Positions 22,120-33,644 of a stretch of 64,000 bases of DNA are shown here, one piece after another. The stretch lies in contig JAKSGN010000041.1 of the NCBI GenBank assembly GCA_024180945.1, forward strand, positions 248,001-312,000, read 5' to 3'. The notes beneath the pieces were generated by a model. It did not search any database. It saw only the letters and a program-made list of their open reading frames with translations, and was not told the DNA's origin. Numbering within the stretch: the first letter of the stretch is position 1; each line of letters starts with the position of its first letter. Source of the DNA: Macrophomina tecta (lineage: Eukaryota; Ascomycota; Dothideomycetes; Botryosphaeriales; Botryosphaeriaceae). Both the position numbers and the translations under genes were made by a program.

Positions 22120-22650
22120 ATGCCGCCCCATCCGCTCCCGCTCTCCCGCCCGCTCACCAACCCCCCCGGCGCCACCACATCCTTCACCTCGACCGCGTCG
22201 ACCGCCTCTTCCACAGCCGCCCAAACCCTCGCTACCCATACGCTCCGCCACAACCGCTGGGCCTACATCCACCTCTCGCTGCACGCCAACGCCGCCAGCA
22301 CAGCCTCTCCCGCGCTCGACGCCCTCACCCTGCGCCAACACCTCACCGCCGCGCTGGCGCAGCACCTGGGCCAGCACGGCGCCGCGACGCCGGTCGACGT
22401 GCTCAAGATAAGCGACAACGACGCGTGGATAAGGGTGCCGTCGGAGGACGGGGCGGGCGTGGTCGCGGCGATAGGGGCGTGGGTGGGCCTGCCGGGCCTG
22501 CCGTCGGCGGGGAGGGGGGCAAGTGCTGGCGGCGACGGGGAGCTGGAGAGGAGCAGGATAGGGATGGTGGTGAGGGGGTGGGGGGAATGGCTGGGGGCTG
22601 TGAGTGGGGCGATGGGGGGCGATGGGGGAAGAGATGTCTTCGTGGGATGA
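22120..22650 (+). CDS. POP8: RNase P/MRP subunit Pop8 (Rpp14-like)
   Basis: Intronless 176-aa frame. The core at residues 44-125 matches the fungal Pop8 pattern: HNRWAYIHLSL (first strand), LTLRQHLTAALAQHLGQHG (helix), then PVDVLKISDNDAWIRVPSED and a helix VVAAIGAWVG. Length and order fit this small protein subunit of the tRNA 5'-processing and pre-rRNA-processing ribonucleoproteins. Other frames in this C-rich stretch are longer but lack any pattern. The start is the ATG in CAAACC-ATG; the N-terminal 40 residues are Ser/Thr/Ala/Pro-rich. It converges on eIF6 about 1.06 kb downstream. Confidence 0.85.
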   Translation: MPPHPLPLSRPLTNPPGATTSFTSTASTASSTAAQTLATHTLRHNRWAYIHLSLHANAASTASPALDALTLRQHLTAALAQHLGQHGAATPVDVLKISDNDAWIRVPSEDGAGVVAAIGAWVGLPGLPSAGRGASAGGDGELERSRIGMVVRGWGEWLGAVSGAMGGDGGRDVFVG

Positions 22651-23707
22651 CAGAGTGGCAAGGAAGACAGTAGGGGGCTCTGTTTGCGCCCTTTCTTCGG
22701 AAGGAGAGCGGAAAGGAGGGAGGGGAAAGAGGTGGAGGAGCATGGGCGGTGTGAGGAGGATGAGAAGAGTTGGGAATGGAGCCATGTGGGAGCAAAAGCG
22801 TGAGCGGAAATCTTGTTCGCATACTGCGCGGCGTCGACTTCTCCGTTTATCTAACGACCCTTAAACCTTTGGTGCTTGCCTCTGTGCCAAGGAGAGGGGA
22901 AAAGAGAAAGGAAACGCCGGCGAGGAGGCAGTCTACCTACCGTTGCTCTAGCTCAGCATGCTCTAGGTATCGAAAGGAAATACGAGGCGGGCGTGGATTG
23001 CCGGTTGCCAATACCATCTACGGGAGGAACAAAATCATGAAGAGACTCAGTCAAACTGTGGAGGTAGAGCTCGATATGAGAAGCTATGGTTACATCAAGG
23101 GAGGGCGCTTTTGAAGTGGGTGCACAAGGCAAAGAATGCAACATGACAGTCACAGTCAAATATGTGGCACTGAGAAGAGTTCGGTTGAGATAGCATTCGA
23201 AGGAGATCCCGCGCAGCCATGAATGCAGGATAAATGGCGGGGTCGGAAAAGAGACAATGAAGTATAAACTCCCTATCAATATCCCATAAGTCCATGAGGT
23301 GAACTCCGCAAGGCAAAAGTAAGCCATAAGAGAGACTTTACTTTTTTTTTTTTTTCACCCTACTCCGCCCTCTAGTAGCAACACCATCTTTTTCTCTCAA
23401 GAGACCCAAGAATCTCCACAGACGATCTTTTTCCACAGACCTCTCCCTCAATCATCGTCCCCTCATCTGGGGGGGGGGGGGGCTTCTAACCTCCCCTGGC
23501 AGTTTTAGAAATTGCGGAGGGTGCCAAAATCGCCAGAATGCCCCATGACTCTCCTCTCCGGTCCTGAGTTGCTCTTCCTCGAATTCAGAATAATCCGCAG
23601 AGAGAAGCTCCCCAGAGAGAATTTGAATCTCTAGCCGAAAGAAATGACCTTAGTGGATCATTCAATGCATACCAAACAAGAAAAGTGGGAATCCATGACT
23701 AGAATAT
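22651..23707. other. Spacer between convergent POP8 and TIF6
   Basis: 1057 bp of two facing 3' flanks. It has a T run near 23341-23355 and a G14 run at 23469-23482, and I see no gene. Confidence 0.5.
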
Positions 23708-25070
23708 TTAGTAGAAAGACTCGACCATGGTCTCCTTGTTGGTGGTGTTGATGGCGCCGGGGCCCATGCCCTCGCCGAGGCGGAAGACGGATTCGATGAC
23801 CGAGAGTTCTGTTGCCGTGGTGTCGAGACCTATTTCCCCGAAGATCGTCAGCAACAGCGTTCCACCTGCGAACAGCCCATCTCAGAGTTCTGTAGAAAGT
23901 GGACTCCACGCACCAGTAACAGCCATCCAATCATTCACGACCATGCCCGCGCCGACGACCGACGAGCCTCTGTTGACGCTACCGGCGACGAGCGGCACCT
24001 GCAGCAAGCTGGACAGCTCGTCCTGGTCCTGGATCGACGTCTTGGGGTGCACGATGCCGCCTTGGTTGCTGAGCGACATGTATGAGCCGACGAGCACGTT
24101 GTCGGCGATGGTTTGGCGGAAGACCTCGACGCCCAGCACGTCTGCGATTCTGGTGAGGTGAAAAAAAGAAAACGCACGTTAGCTTGTCTTCGTCCTTGTC
24201 CACAGTCATCCGTCCCACACCTTCCGCAATGCGCTCGCTGGCCTCCAAAACGCACCCCACCCCTTCCTCCGCCCGCACCACCGGAAAACCAACAAGGAAA
24301 ACAAGAGAGCAGGGCACACTCACATCTCCTCCGTCTCCCTCTCGATATCCGGATGCACCAGGGCCACATGATCGTTGCAACAAATCACATTGCCCAGCGC
24401 GCTGAGCCTCTCCTCAATGCGCTGAATCTTGACCTCGTCGGGGATGCTGTTGCGCAGGTGCTGCAGCTCCTGGTCGGTCGTGCTGGTCGGCACCAGCAGG
24501 CCCTTCCTGTTGCCGGCCGTCAAGCGGCCGACGATGCGCGTGCCGGCGATGGTGGCGTGGCAGATGGGGATCACGTCCTGCAGCTCGGCCTCGAAGACCG
24601 AGTAGAAGTTCTCCGACGCGCCGACTGCGACGAGCGCGTAGGAGTTGGTGAGGGTCGAGAAGACGCCGACTCTGCCGTTTTGAGAATGCTTGGTTAGCGA
24701 GGCGTGTTTTGCGTGCTTGCATTTTTTTTTTTTTTTCTTAGGGGCGGGGGCGGGGACTTGGAGGGATTGGTGGAAGTGAGGGTGTGGCTTTTTTTTTGCT
24801 TCCACCCCCTCGCTGCGGGCAAGAGAGCATGTCGCGCGCAGAGAGGGACGAGAGGGCGAGAGGGCGAGAGAGCTTGATCGCAAGAGCAACAGCGTGGGGG
24901 CGAATGCGCACTGTGTTGCGCAGCGCAGCGCTCCCTCCGAAAACTTCATCCCGCTCGCGTGCTCGCTGGCTGCGGCCGGCCCTGCATGGCGGGCAAAAGA
25001 GAGCAGGCAGCAGAGAAGAGAAATGCAGCACGTACTCGTTGGAGTTCTCGAATTGCGCGCGGACCGCCAT
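23708..25070 (-). CDS. TIF6: Eukaryotic translation initiation factor 6 (eIF6/Tif6)
   Basis: Ribosome anti-association factor needed for 60S biogenesis, nucleolar and cytosolic. Exons 25070-25036, 24671-24324, 24149-23914 and 23829-23708 join to 741 nt, 246 aa, the normal length of the family. Junctions restore [31 protein letters not shown] and [16 protein letters not shown]. Conserved motifs include [85 protein letters not shown] and the C-terminus TMVESFY. Introns are 364, 174 and 84 bp; the first, after only 35 coding bases, is long. Confidence 0.97.
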
Positions 25071-26157
25071 GATTTCAGGAAAGGTCTCTTCTCTTCGTGT
25101 GTTCGAAAGGGTCTGCTCGGTTCGGAGTAGTGTGGCCTGAGAGGCTGGAGGTGGTGTTGTTGGCGGGGGTGGAGGTGGAGGTGCGTGTTGGGTGCGGCGA
25201 AGAAAGGATGTCTTTTGCAGAAGGTTTTAATGACGATTTCAGCCTACACCCTTGCCCTCTTCTTCTCCGCCGCATTTTTCCCGGGCGGGCAGCGGATCGC
25301 CTCCGCCGCCGCTTTGCGTTGGGCCCCATGCACGCCACCGGACGCATGTGCCCACTCACACACCAGAATCTGTCACACACGCGCGCGCGCAAATAATGAG
25401 TCACTGGCCGCTGATGATGGAGCCTGAGGCACAAGCCTCGTGGAATCCTTCACGCTAGCTGATTCTCGGAATAATGCCAACGAGACAGCAGAAAGGAGGC
25501 GCCAGTCCTCACGATGGTTCATCATGACGCATGAGTCACTCGCATTGCACCGCCACGTCTCTTGCCCCAAATAGGAAATACACCATTGTCGCCTGAAAGA
25601 GTCACCATGCATGCTACCACGACCCCCCCCCCCCTTTTTCTTTTCCCCCTGTGAGCCTCGAGTTGTCAGCCTGATGCAGCACCACAGCATCGCCCCTGGC
25701 AGTTCTGCATGACTCCGTGTGGATTCAGCAGCTCTTCATCTTGAACAAGGGCTTCAACTCATGAGTGTCTCCGCCACGTTACGAACGCTTTCGAACTCGA
25801 GTTTCGCATGAACAAATTAATAGGAATCGACGCGTTGAACGACTGCATGCTGCAAACCTGCCCTATGCCAAACCAAAACCCCTTGTGCAATAAACAGACT
25901 CGCTTCGATGGTGTAGAACGCCGTTTGAATGCACAATGCCCGATGCGCCCTTCTGCCAAAATCAAGAAAGGAAAAAGGTGTTATACGCGCATGTGGGTCG
26001 GAAAAACGCAAAGCTGTGTACCAATTACTTCCTCCTGGCTCTTTGAATCCACGTGTTCCCAACCCATCCGAAAAAGTAGCTCCAATCAGAGCATCATTAC
26101 CCCTGCAGACCAAAAAGTATCACCCCCATTCTTCCTCCTATCCCTCCTTAGGCATAC
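25071..26157. other. Spacer upstream of TIF6
   Basis: 1087 bp: TIF6 promoter side (G-rich on + from 25130) and the 3' flank of the next minus-strand gene. Short C and T runs occur near 25620-25650. I see no gene. Confidence 0.5.
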
Positions 26158-29100
26158 TCAGTGCCTCTTCGGTCCCGTATACGGTCTGAACTCCGTCCCG
26201 GGCGCTGTGTTCTTCCATCGTCTTCTCCCACCCTGCCCGCCGCGACCACCTCTCTCACTATGCCCACCGACTCCATGACCTCCATACTGATTCTGCTGCT
26301 GACTGAACGCTGGCGGATGCTGCGCCGGCGGGCTGCCGGGGTAAGGATTGCCCGCTTGACCACCAGGTGGGCCGCCGCTGCCGCGTCGGTCGATCGTTGC
26401 GGGCAGTATCGGCTGCCCGCCGTACTGCGTGCCGTAGTGCTGCTGGGGCGGGCCTTGGGGCGGCGGAGGTCCAGGATGCTGGTGCGGCGGAGGCGGATGG
26501 CCTCCTGGCGGTGGTGGGGGAGGACCATATCCACCCTGAGGTGGATAGGGCTGCGACGGCGGTGCGTATATAGATTGGTAAGGCGGAGGGCCTGGTGGAC
26601 ATGTGAAAGGCGGTGAGACGAATGGCACTGCGCTAAGATGGGGATTAGGCGAAGGGTAGCTCTGGTTGTACGGACCTGGTAGCGGAGGCGGCGGGCCGTA
26701 CGGCGGAGCATAGCTCGGGTACGACTGAGGCGGAGATGCCGCTGATTGTTGCGAGAGACGCGCCTGCGACTCTGCCGTCCATCCCTGGTGCTTCAGAAAA
26801 GCGTTTTGAGGAGGGTTTGAGTCAGGGCGGAATGGAGGCGTAGGTCCATGTTGAGGAGGCACCGCAGCTCTCCATCTGTTCTGCCGCTGCTCAAGGCCCT
26901 TATCACGGCTGTTGGTTCGCTTCGGTGCTTCTACTGGCGACCGCGCCGGAGCATGGGGCACCGGTTGAGACACCACACTGGTCGCACCGGAAGACCGCCG
27001 AGAGCCTGCAGCATCGTTAGAGACTGAAGCTCTCGAGGCGGGAGGAGCCATTTCGGGCCGCTCCGACAGCCTTTCATTGCTACTGGTGGCAATCGTAGGT
27101 GGAGTAGTCCCCGAAGGGCTCTCCGTTTTGCGCGGATAGTTTGACGGGTTTAAAATCTGTCGGATCCTTGCCAATGGCGTCTTGTCAGCGTTCTGGGGGC
27201 TTGAGGGCCTAGACTTGTTGCCAATAGTAATCGTATCCCAAAAAGTCTTTCGCGCTGGTGGCGCATCTTGCCTGGTAGCCTCTGTCGGTGCCGTAGTCGG
27301 GCGTGGCTGTGCAGCGCCTAGAGGGTCAATCCTCTTGTCCGGCTCCGAGAGCGTGGAGATGTACGACTCCTGAGCCCGCTCGTTACGATCGATAGGCTGT
27401 GAAAACTGCTGAGCCAGCGGGCTGGGGTGAGAAGGATCAGAAGGCTGAGCAGATAGACGAGGCAGTTCGGACGGCGGAGCCGATGGGGTTGACGAAGGCG
27501 GCGGTAATGGCTGCAGAATAGCGGGTGGCAATGCTGAAGGACTGGGTGAGATGAACGGGACGATCTGTGGGGGCGGATCGTCACCCTTGTTCAGTAGATC
27601 CATGATCCGATTCGAGGAGACGCTCGGCTGTCTAGGTGGATGTGGCTCAGCCATGGCCTCTCTATCTGCACCATTCATCATCGGGCTCTGAGAGACCCTT
27701 GTCATCGGTACATCAGGGGTCGGTGCAGCAGGTGTCGGTTCAATGGTGGTCTTTCGAGGGCTTGGATCGCGAGTCTCTGTTCCAATTGACATCGAAGCCG
27801 ACATTGCTGAACCGGGTTCCATAGGTTCGACAGCATCATCGAACCCGACAGGAGCAGGGGTTGAAGTTCTGGATCGGGCAGGGGCGCGTGCGGGTGTAGA
27901 TCTCGCCGAATGGCCTCCCCGGCCTCGACGACCACGAGCAGACTTGGGGGTTGCCGTAGTTCCTCTTGGCGGAACGCTTCCCATCCTGGGCGTGCTAATG
28001 TCAGCTGCGGCCGTGCTAAGAGGCGTACTCCGCTCCTCGTGCTTGCGCTCCTCGACCCTAGCGGGGAGGGGAGCCGGTGGAGGCGGAGGAGGGTTCTCAA
28101 TGGCAGATACGAGTAACTGGAGACCCGTGGCATCCTCGTTTGGCAGCGGCTTGATAACAGGCGGGGCAGTCCCGTTCTCGACGGCGTCGCAGGCTTGGGC
28201 CAATGCGTTTGCGTTGTATATTGCCAGAGCGTAGTCTCGCGCATCCGCATTATATAAAGCGAACTTCTCTCGGGAAGTGATATCGGCCTTGTCAAATTCT
28301 TCCGAATTCTTGTCCAAGTAATTGTTTGTCCTTTTCTTGGAGAGTTCGCGAAGTTCAAAGTCATCCAAGAGCTTGTTTGTCTCGAGATAAAACCTGCTTC
28401 GTGAGTCGGACTTGGGGTCGAGAAAACCAGTTGGCCGCCACTTGTACTGCATCCCACGCCGACGCGGCACAAGACCGTCCTGTATGATCGTTAGGGTGCG
28501 AGACCTGAATGAGGGAAGATGTAAATACCTCATCGTCAGTTGCGTAGCCATCCTGCTGTTGCTTTTCAGCGTCGCGCAGGATGGATAACAGTCTGTGCTG
28601 GCACTGGATGATGTAGTCTTCCTGAAGACCGACAAATGTGTTCTGCAAGATGTCAGCGTTTGCAGCTATGTAGTAAGAAGCAGACGCACCGTGTATTGCG
28701 CCTCGACGATACCGTGCTCAGCTGTCTTGCGCCGCTCGACGTGCTCCTTTGAGATAGCCAGCTTGCGATCCAGATATGCGATCCGTTCAGCAAGCTTGGC
28801 ATCAAGCGCAGCCTTGACAGTCTCATATTGATCACTTTGCTCATGAGCCTTTGGATCCTCTTCAACGTCGTTGATGGCACGGTCGGCAAGCTCGGCAAGC
28901 ACGGGTTTCAAGACCTTCACCACAGCGCGGTATGCTGTCTTCAGTTGCAGCTGTCTACGAAGATCAGCCTCCACACTCGGATCGGCGTTGGGTGCCCTCC
29001 TCCGGCCGGGCAGGCGCTTTGGCTGCTTGGCTGGACGTTCACTACCAGCCTGCTGGTCGTCTGAGAGGTGGTCGCGGTCGGGCAAACCAGCAGACGGCGG

Positions 29101-29906
29101 AGTCGAGGTGGCATCGGTCTGGAAGCTTGCATGGGTTGACAGGGTCAGTCCGCCACGACCACCTCTGCCTCTACCCCGTCCTCTGCCGCGCCAGCCGCCG
29201 CGGGCACGCTTACGAGGCGGTTCCGGGTCGGGGTGATTCGAGGCTGGCCCCGGCTGGTCGGCATCTTCTGGTGACGAGGCGCCGTTGACTCCGTTGGTGT
29301 GAGGGTGAGGCGGATGCTGCGATAGTTCGATGCCGGCAGAGGAGCGTTTCCGCTTATTGCCGTTTTTGGAAAGCTCCAGGGAATCCTGGTCGTGGTCCTG
29401 TGACGAGGTGTCCGAGTCGGGAGCACCCGGCACGTCCACATCCATGGCGTCGCGGTCCACATCACGGCGTTGGAGGTGGAAATCGTCGGCCTCGGCGGAG
29501 GTGTCGCTGCTCTGCGAAGAGCTGGGAGCATGCTGGTCACGGTCAATTTCGGCGTCGTCGGGCTGTTCGGGCTGGTCATTTAGGGAGCTGCGACGGCTGC
29601 TGCTCGCTTCCGAGGAGACAGTCGAGTCAGTGCCCTGGGTCGAAGCGGCCTTGCCCGCAGCGCGGGTTGTCATATGCAATGCTTCAGTTGGCTGGCGCCT
29701 GGTTGGCTTTGAGGGCGTCAGGCTAGCGCCTCGCGTACTGGGCCTGCGTAACCGCGTTTCCGGCGATGTGGCTGGCCGCGACGAGAGGCGTCAATGAAAA
29801 GTCTGCGAGAAAGGGAGAAGACAAATAGCTGGGCGAGATACTGACCTTGCTTGGACAGCTCGGGACTGCGCGAGGCCGACTTGGCGCCGCCTCGTCTGCG
29901 CTTCAT
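26158..29906 (-). CDS. Conserved-looking nuclear-type protein of unknown function, 1192 aa
   Basis: Four exons: 29906-29846, 29771-28690, 28642-28529, 28479-26158. Introns are 74, 47 and 49 bp; the last contains CCTAAC seven bases before its CAG region, a good branch site. Phases agree and the frame is open to TGA. The N-terminus is basic (MKRRRGGAKSASRSPELSKQ). An RGRGRGRGG patch (near 29180) and KRARGG suggest nuclear or RNA contact. A Lys/Glu-rich helical core spans exons 2-4 (ERIAYLDRKLAISKEHVERR, FVGLQEDYIIQCQHRLLSIL, GLVPRRRGMQYKWRPTGFLD, NKLLDDFELRELSKKRTNNY). It is followed by about 600 residues of Pro/Ser/Gln-rich disorder ending FRPYTGPKRH. The folded core spread over three junctions argues for a real gene. 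I do not recognise the family and assign no function. Confidence 0.8.
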
Positions 29907-31248
29907 GGTGAGATGGTGGTGGTAGTGGTGGTGGTGGTGGTGGCTAGTGGTGAGTGTCAGGATTGGTACGGGATGCGGCGACCATGTGGAGCGATCGGAG
30001 ACGCCGCCAAACTTACAGAAAAATGAAGAAAAGCAGTCAGAGCAAGGAAATTGAACAGGCGGCGGCAGCTCTACGATGCTGCGACCATCCGACTGGCGGG
30101 CGCGGCGACAGGAGTGGGCGTGCGGTAGCCCTTGCCAGCCGCCACAACAGTAAGAAAGACTATTGCAAAGCTTGCGCGGCGACTGCGAGGGTCAGGAAAA
30201 GAGCAGATGCGGGGGGCCGCGCATCAGGCGGATATGCGATGCTGGGCGGATGCTGTGGTAGTAATGGTTAGTCGGCTCGAGGACGCGCATGGTCGATTGA
30301 GCGGATGGGCGGCGGCGGCGGCGGCGCGGGCGAAAGCCATGGCACCTGCAACTTACAGGAGGATGGAAATCAAAGAGCACGCGGGCCGGGCGGCGAGTCG
30401 CTCGGGCGGCCCAGACGGGCTGGCGGGGGGGTGCGGCGGTGGTTGATGGAGGGTTTGGGTGAGAAGCAGCAAGATGCAAAATGGTGCTCGTCTCACGAAG
30501 GGGACGGCCCGGCGGCGGCAACAATAAAGACTCGGGGCAGCAAGCAGCGCAGGCCGGTGGACGGCAAGCAGCGCTTGTCAGCAGGGTTCGGGGGATGCGG
30601 CGATGCGCTGGATGGGCTCAGTCGAGCCGCGCGTGTTGTTTCTTCTCTATCCAGACTCTCAAATGAACAACCTGACAAGCAGCGAAGCACCAGGCCCCGA
30701 CACACTAGCCCCTTTAGCCCTAGCCAGTGCCCAAAACGTCAGGGAGAGGACGCGAAGCTCGGATTTTTGGCCCAGCCCGCCAGCCCAGCCCAGTAGCAGC
30801 GCTGCCATTTTGCCTCGCCGCCGTGTTGTTGTGCCTGCTCGCCCTGGCGCCTCGAGCGCGCTGCCATCGACCGCGCAGCCAGGTGTCACGGGCCGCCGCC
30901 CTGCGCTGCACGCTCCCGGCAAGAGCTGGCCCGGCATGTTCTAAGGGGACCGTCCATTGCCACCAAAATCTTCTGCAGCCACCGCCCTCTCGCCCTGCTT
31001 GCTGTTGACGCTCGCGAGCCCACCAGCCGCCGCAGTCCAACCCCGCCGCAATTGCGCATCTCCTTCGGCTGCGTGCGCCGCGTTTGTTTGTGCTGCTGAA
31101 AATAAAACCCGCGCACTCCGTTGGCTGACCGCCCCCAAGCTCCCGACCATTTCCACCACTCCCCGGTAAAAGCATTCCAGCCGCCTGCCTGCCTGCCTAT
31201 CTGTCCTCGACGGCTGCTTGCTCCTCGCTCCCCCATCTGCCGCTTGAG

Positions 31249-31274
31249 AAAAAAAAAAAAAAAAAAAAAAAAAA
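31249..31274. repeat. A26 homopolymer
   Basis: Uninterrupted run of 26 A, the longest homopolymer I found in the window. Confidence 0.92.
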
Positions 31275-32816
31275 GACAACGGCAGCAAACCGCGAGCCAT
31301 GCTCTGCAAAGCACCTACGAGCCTGGATGAATCCAGCGATTCGCCGATGATCTGCTGCCAAATCTGACCATTAGTGATCCCCCCGGACACATCCGCGCGC
31401 CTGGAAATGCAAATGAGCGTCATGGCCATCTGTGCTCCATGCCCGTCCTTTCCCTCCATCGCCGCCCTTTCTCTCTGCGTACTTGGGAATGAGGCGCTGC
31501 CCGCAGTCGACAAGGCGGCCGCTCCGCAGCATTTTCATTTGCATGCCTCAATCTCTCGCACGCGCAACCCCTTCGTTCGCCCTGTTTGCCATATCTCTCG
31601 CTTCGGGCGATCGGTCATCACCCCGACGCTCCCCGGAACAAACTTCATCCAGATTTCAAGACAGAGTTCAACGGCGCATCTATCAGCGACCGCCGCTCCT
31701 TCCATCATCCTCTTCAAGTCATTCCTACATTGTGCATGATTACGCATATGCTTCGAGTAACATTCTCTTTCCTCTCATCATGGATCAGTCAGCTCCTATC
31801 TGCTAAACATAACGTGCTGCTTGCCCATGTAAGGAAGCCATAAGCAAGATATTGCAGCGATGATGCAAGGTACAAGGTTACAGGCTCTCCCACAAATGAA
31901 GCTACACCAGGAACGGAGGAAAAGCAAAAAAAGAAAAAAAAATCGATGATCTTCCCAACAAACAGCCAGAGCTGTCGATCTCATTATACATATTCACATA
32001 TCGCTACGCGCTCAACCAATAAAGTCAGTATTTGCCAATACAGCATGAACTGCATGTAAGCAATCCAACTTAGCTGAATAGGGTAGAGTTACAATCAGCA
32101 AGAGGGGAAAATACAGTGCTCCGCGCGCTCCTGTCAATGTTTTGCACCAGGCTGCCGGATCTCCCATTATGCAGCATCCATCTTCCCCGCCCTAGAATGG
32201 CGCGGCCCCAGCGGTCCCCTCCAACCCAACTTCATACCCTGTCACCGAAAGAGCCACCATGGACGGTGCGTAGGAGTTTCCGTTGGGCGGATTTCTGCCC
32301 CGGCTCCGCAACGTGCCGCGACTGGCAGCAAGCATGCGCCCTTCGACGACGAACGACGAGCGGTGATACGAGTCGGAGCTTCTGCCATGCGAGCATTCGT
32401 CTGCCAAGGGCGGCAGCAGTCAATTCACCAAACGCAAAGCCATGCGCCTCTCCACACGGCGAGGCGGGGAACCCACGCCCATCGCCGCACCAGGCATGCC
32501 CGCACGAGCACCAACAAGCCCGACAGCCCCCGTCCATTCCTACTTGGTGCCTGCATCCACTGAGCCCTGCCCCGTCTTGCCCTGCCTTGCCCTTCTCGGC
32601 TGCACGACTGCCGAGCCCCTCCCCGCAGTCTGTCGAGCACCCCGTCAAACAATAGTCCCAAAACAAAACCCCCCCGCCGCTTCCGCGTCAAACCTGCAAC
32701 CAGTAATCAACAAATCAACCATGTGCTACTCCTCCCCCTGCCGTCTCGGGCCGATCCAGGGTCCTGTGCAAAATGTAGGGGGGGGAAACGCCCGATGAAC
32801 GAAGCCCACTTTTTAG

Positions 32817-32835
32817 TTTTTTTTTTTTTTTTTTT
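32817..32835. repeat. T19 homopolymer
   Basis: Uninterrupted run of 19 T in the spacer. Confidence 0.9.
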
Positions 32836-33644
32836 CTCAAGCTTAGATCCATGGTGAAATCGATGCAGACCCTTAATCTAGGGACGCCTGTAATCTCCCC
32901 CCAACCAGGAACGGTGCGAAACTCGTCCAGACAATCGCATTGTTCCAGAGTGTTTCAAACAAGTCTTCTTCTTTCCTTGATGGTGAGCATGACACCGCCG
33001 CGAGTGCTCACCTCAGTTCCAGAATGTTTCAGTCTGTTTGGTACAGATGACTTAGTGATAGTGATGATAGCGGCATTTGAAGGACTGACCCTTTCCTGTA
33101 ATTTTTTTTTCTTTTTTTTTTGGGCAGTGTATGTGTGGTCTAAATGATATTCTCTATGATAACTAACAGAATATTTTTGTCGCCTCGCCATGGAATGTGC
33201 GACTTTTCGCTTTCATTATAGCCGTGTCTTGCCCCCACCTCTCCCAGACCAGGAGATATGAGTGCCAAAAAAAAAGAGATAGACCAATTAAAGACGCCAC
33301 GCCAGCCACCCAATTCAGACATTAGCGGTCGTGCAGTCCGGCTGTGTGTAAGAGTGACATGAGACAGCGTAAAGAAAAACAAAGATGCTTTCGCTTATGA
33401 AGAAGAAATGAAGAACAAAAAGGTGGAAGAAGAGACAGTAATGGACAAAGACACCATGCTTGCCTCAATCTTTGCCCTATCTGCCTTACCGCACTATTCA
33501 GTGGGCACCAAACGAACCTCCCTCGCGCATACATACACCAAAAGAAAGGGTATCAAATTCAGTCGCGCAAAAGTAGGATGGACGAGAAGCGCAGAAAAGC
33601 AGAGAAAGCAAGACCATCAATAAGCGTCGTGATCGCTCTGGCGA

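Larger units (their letters stand above)
29907..33644. other. Large spacer upstream of the 1192-aa gene
   Basis: 3.7 kb with no gene I can support. GC-rich near 30060-31200; (GGT/GTG) repeats at about 29910-29945 in the leader; A26 at 31249-31274; T19 at 32817-32835; AT-richer toward 33100-33600. Many short overlapping frames on both strands lack domains. Confidence 0.45.
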
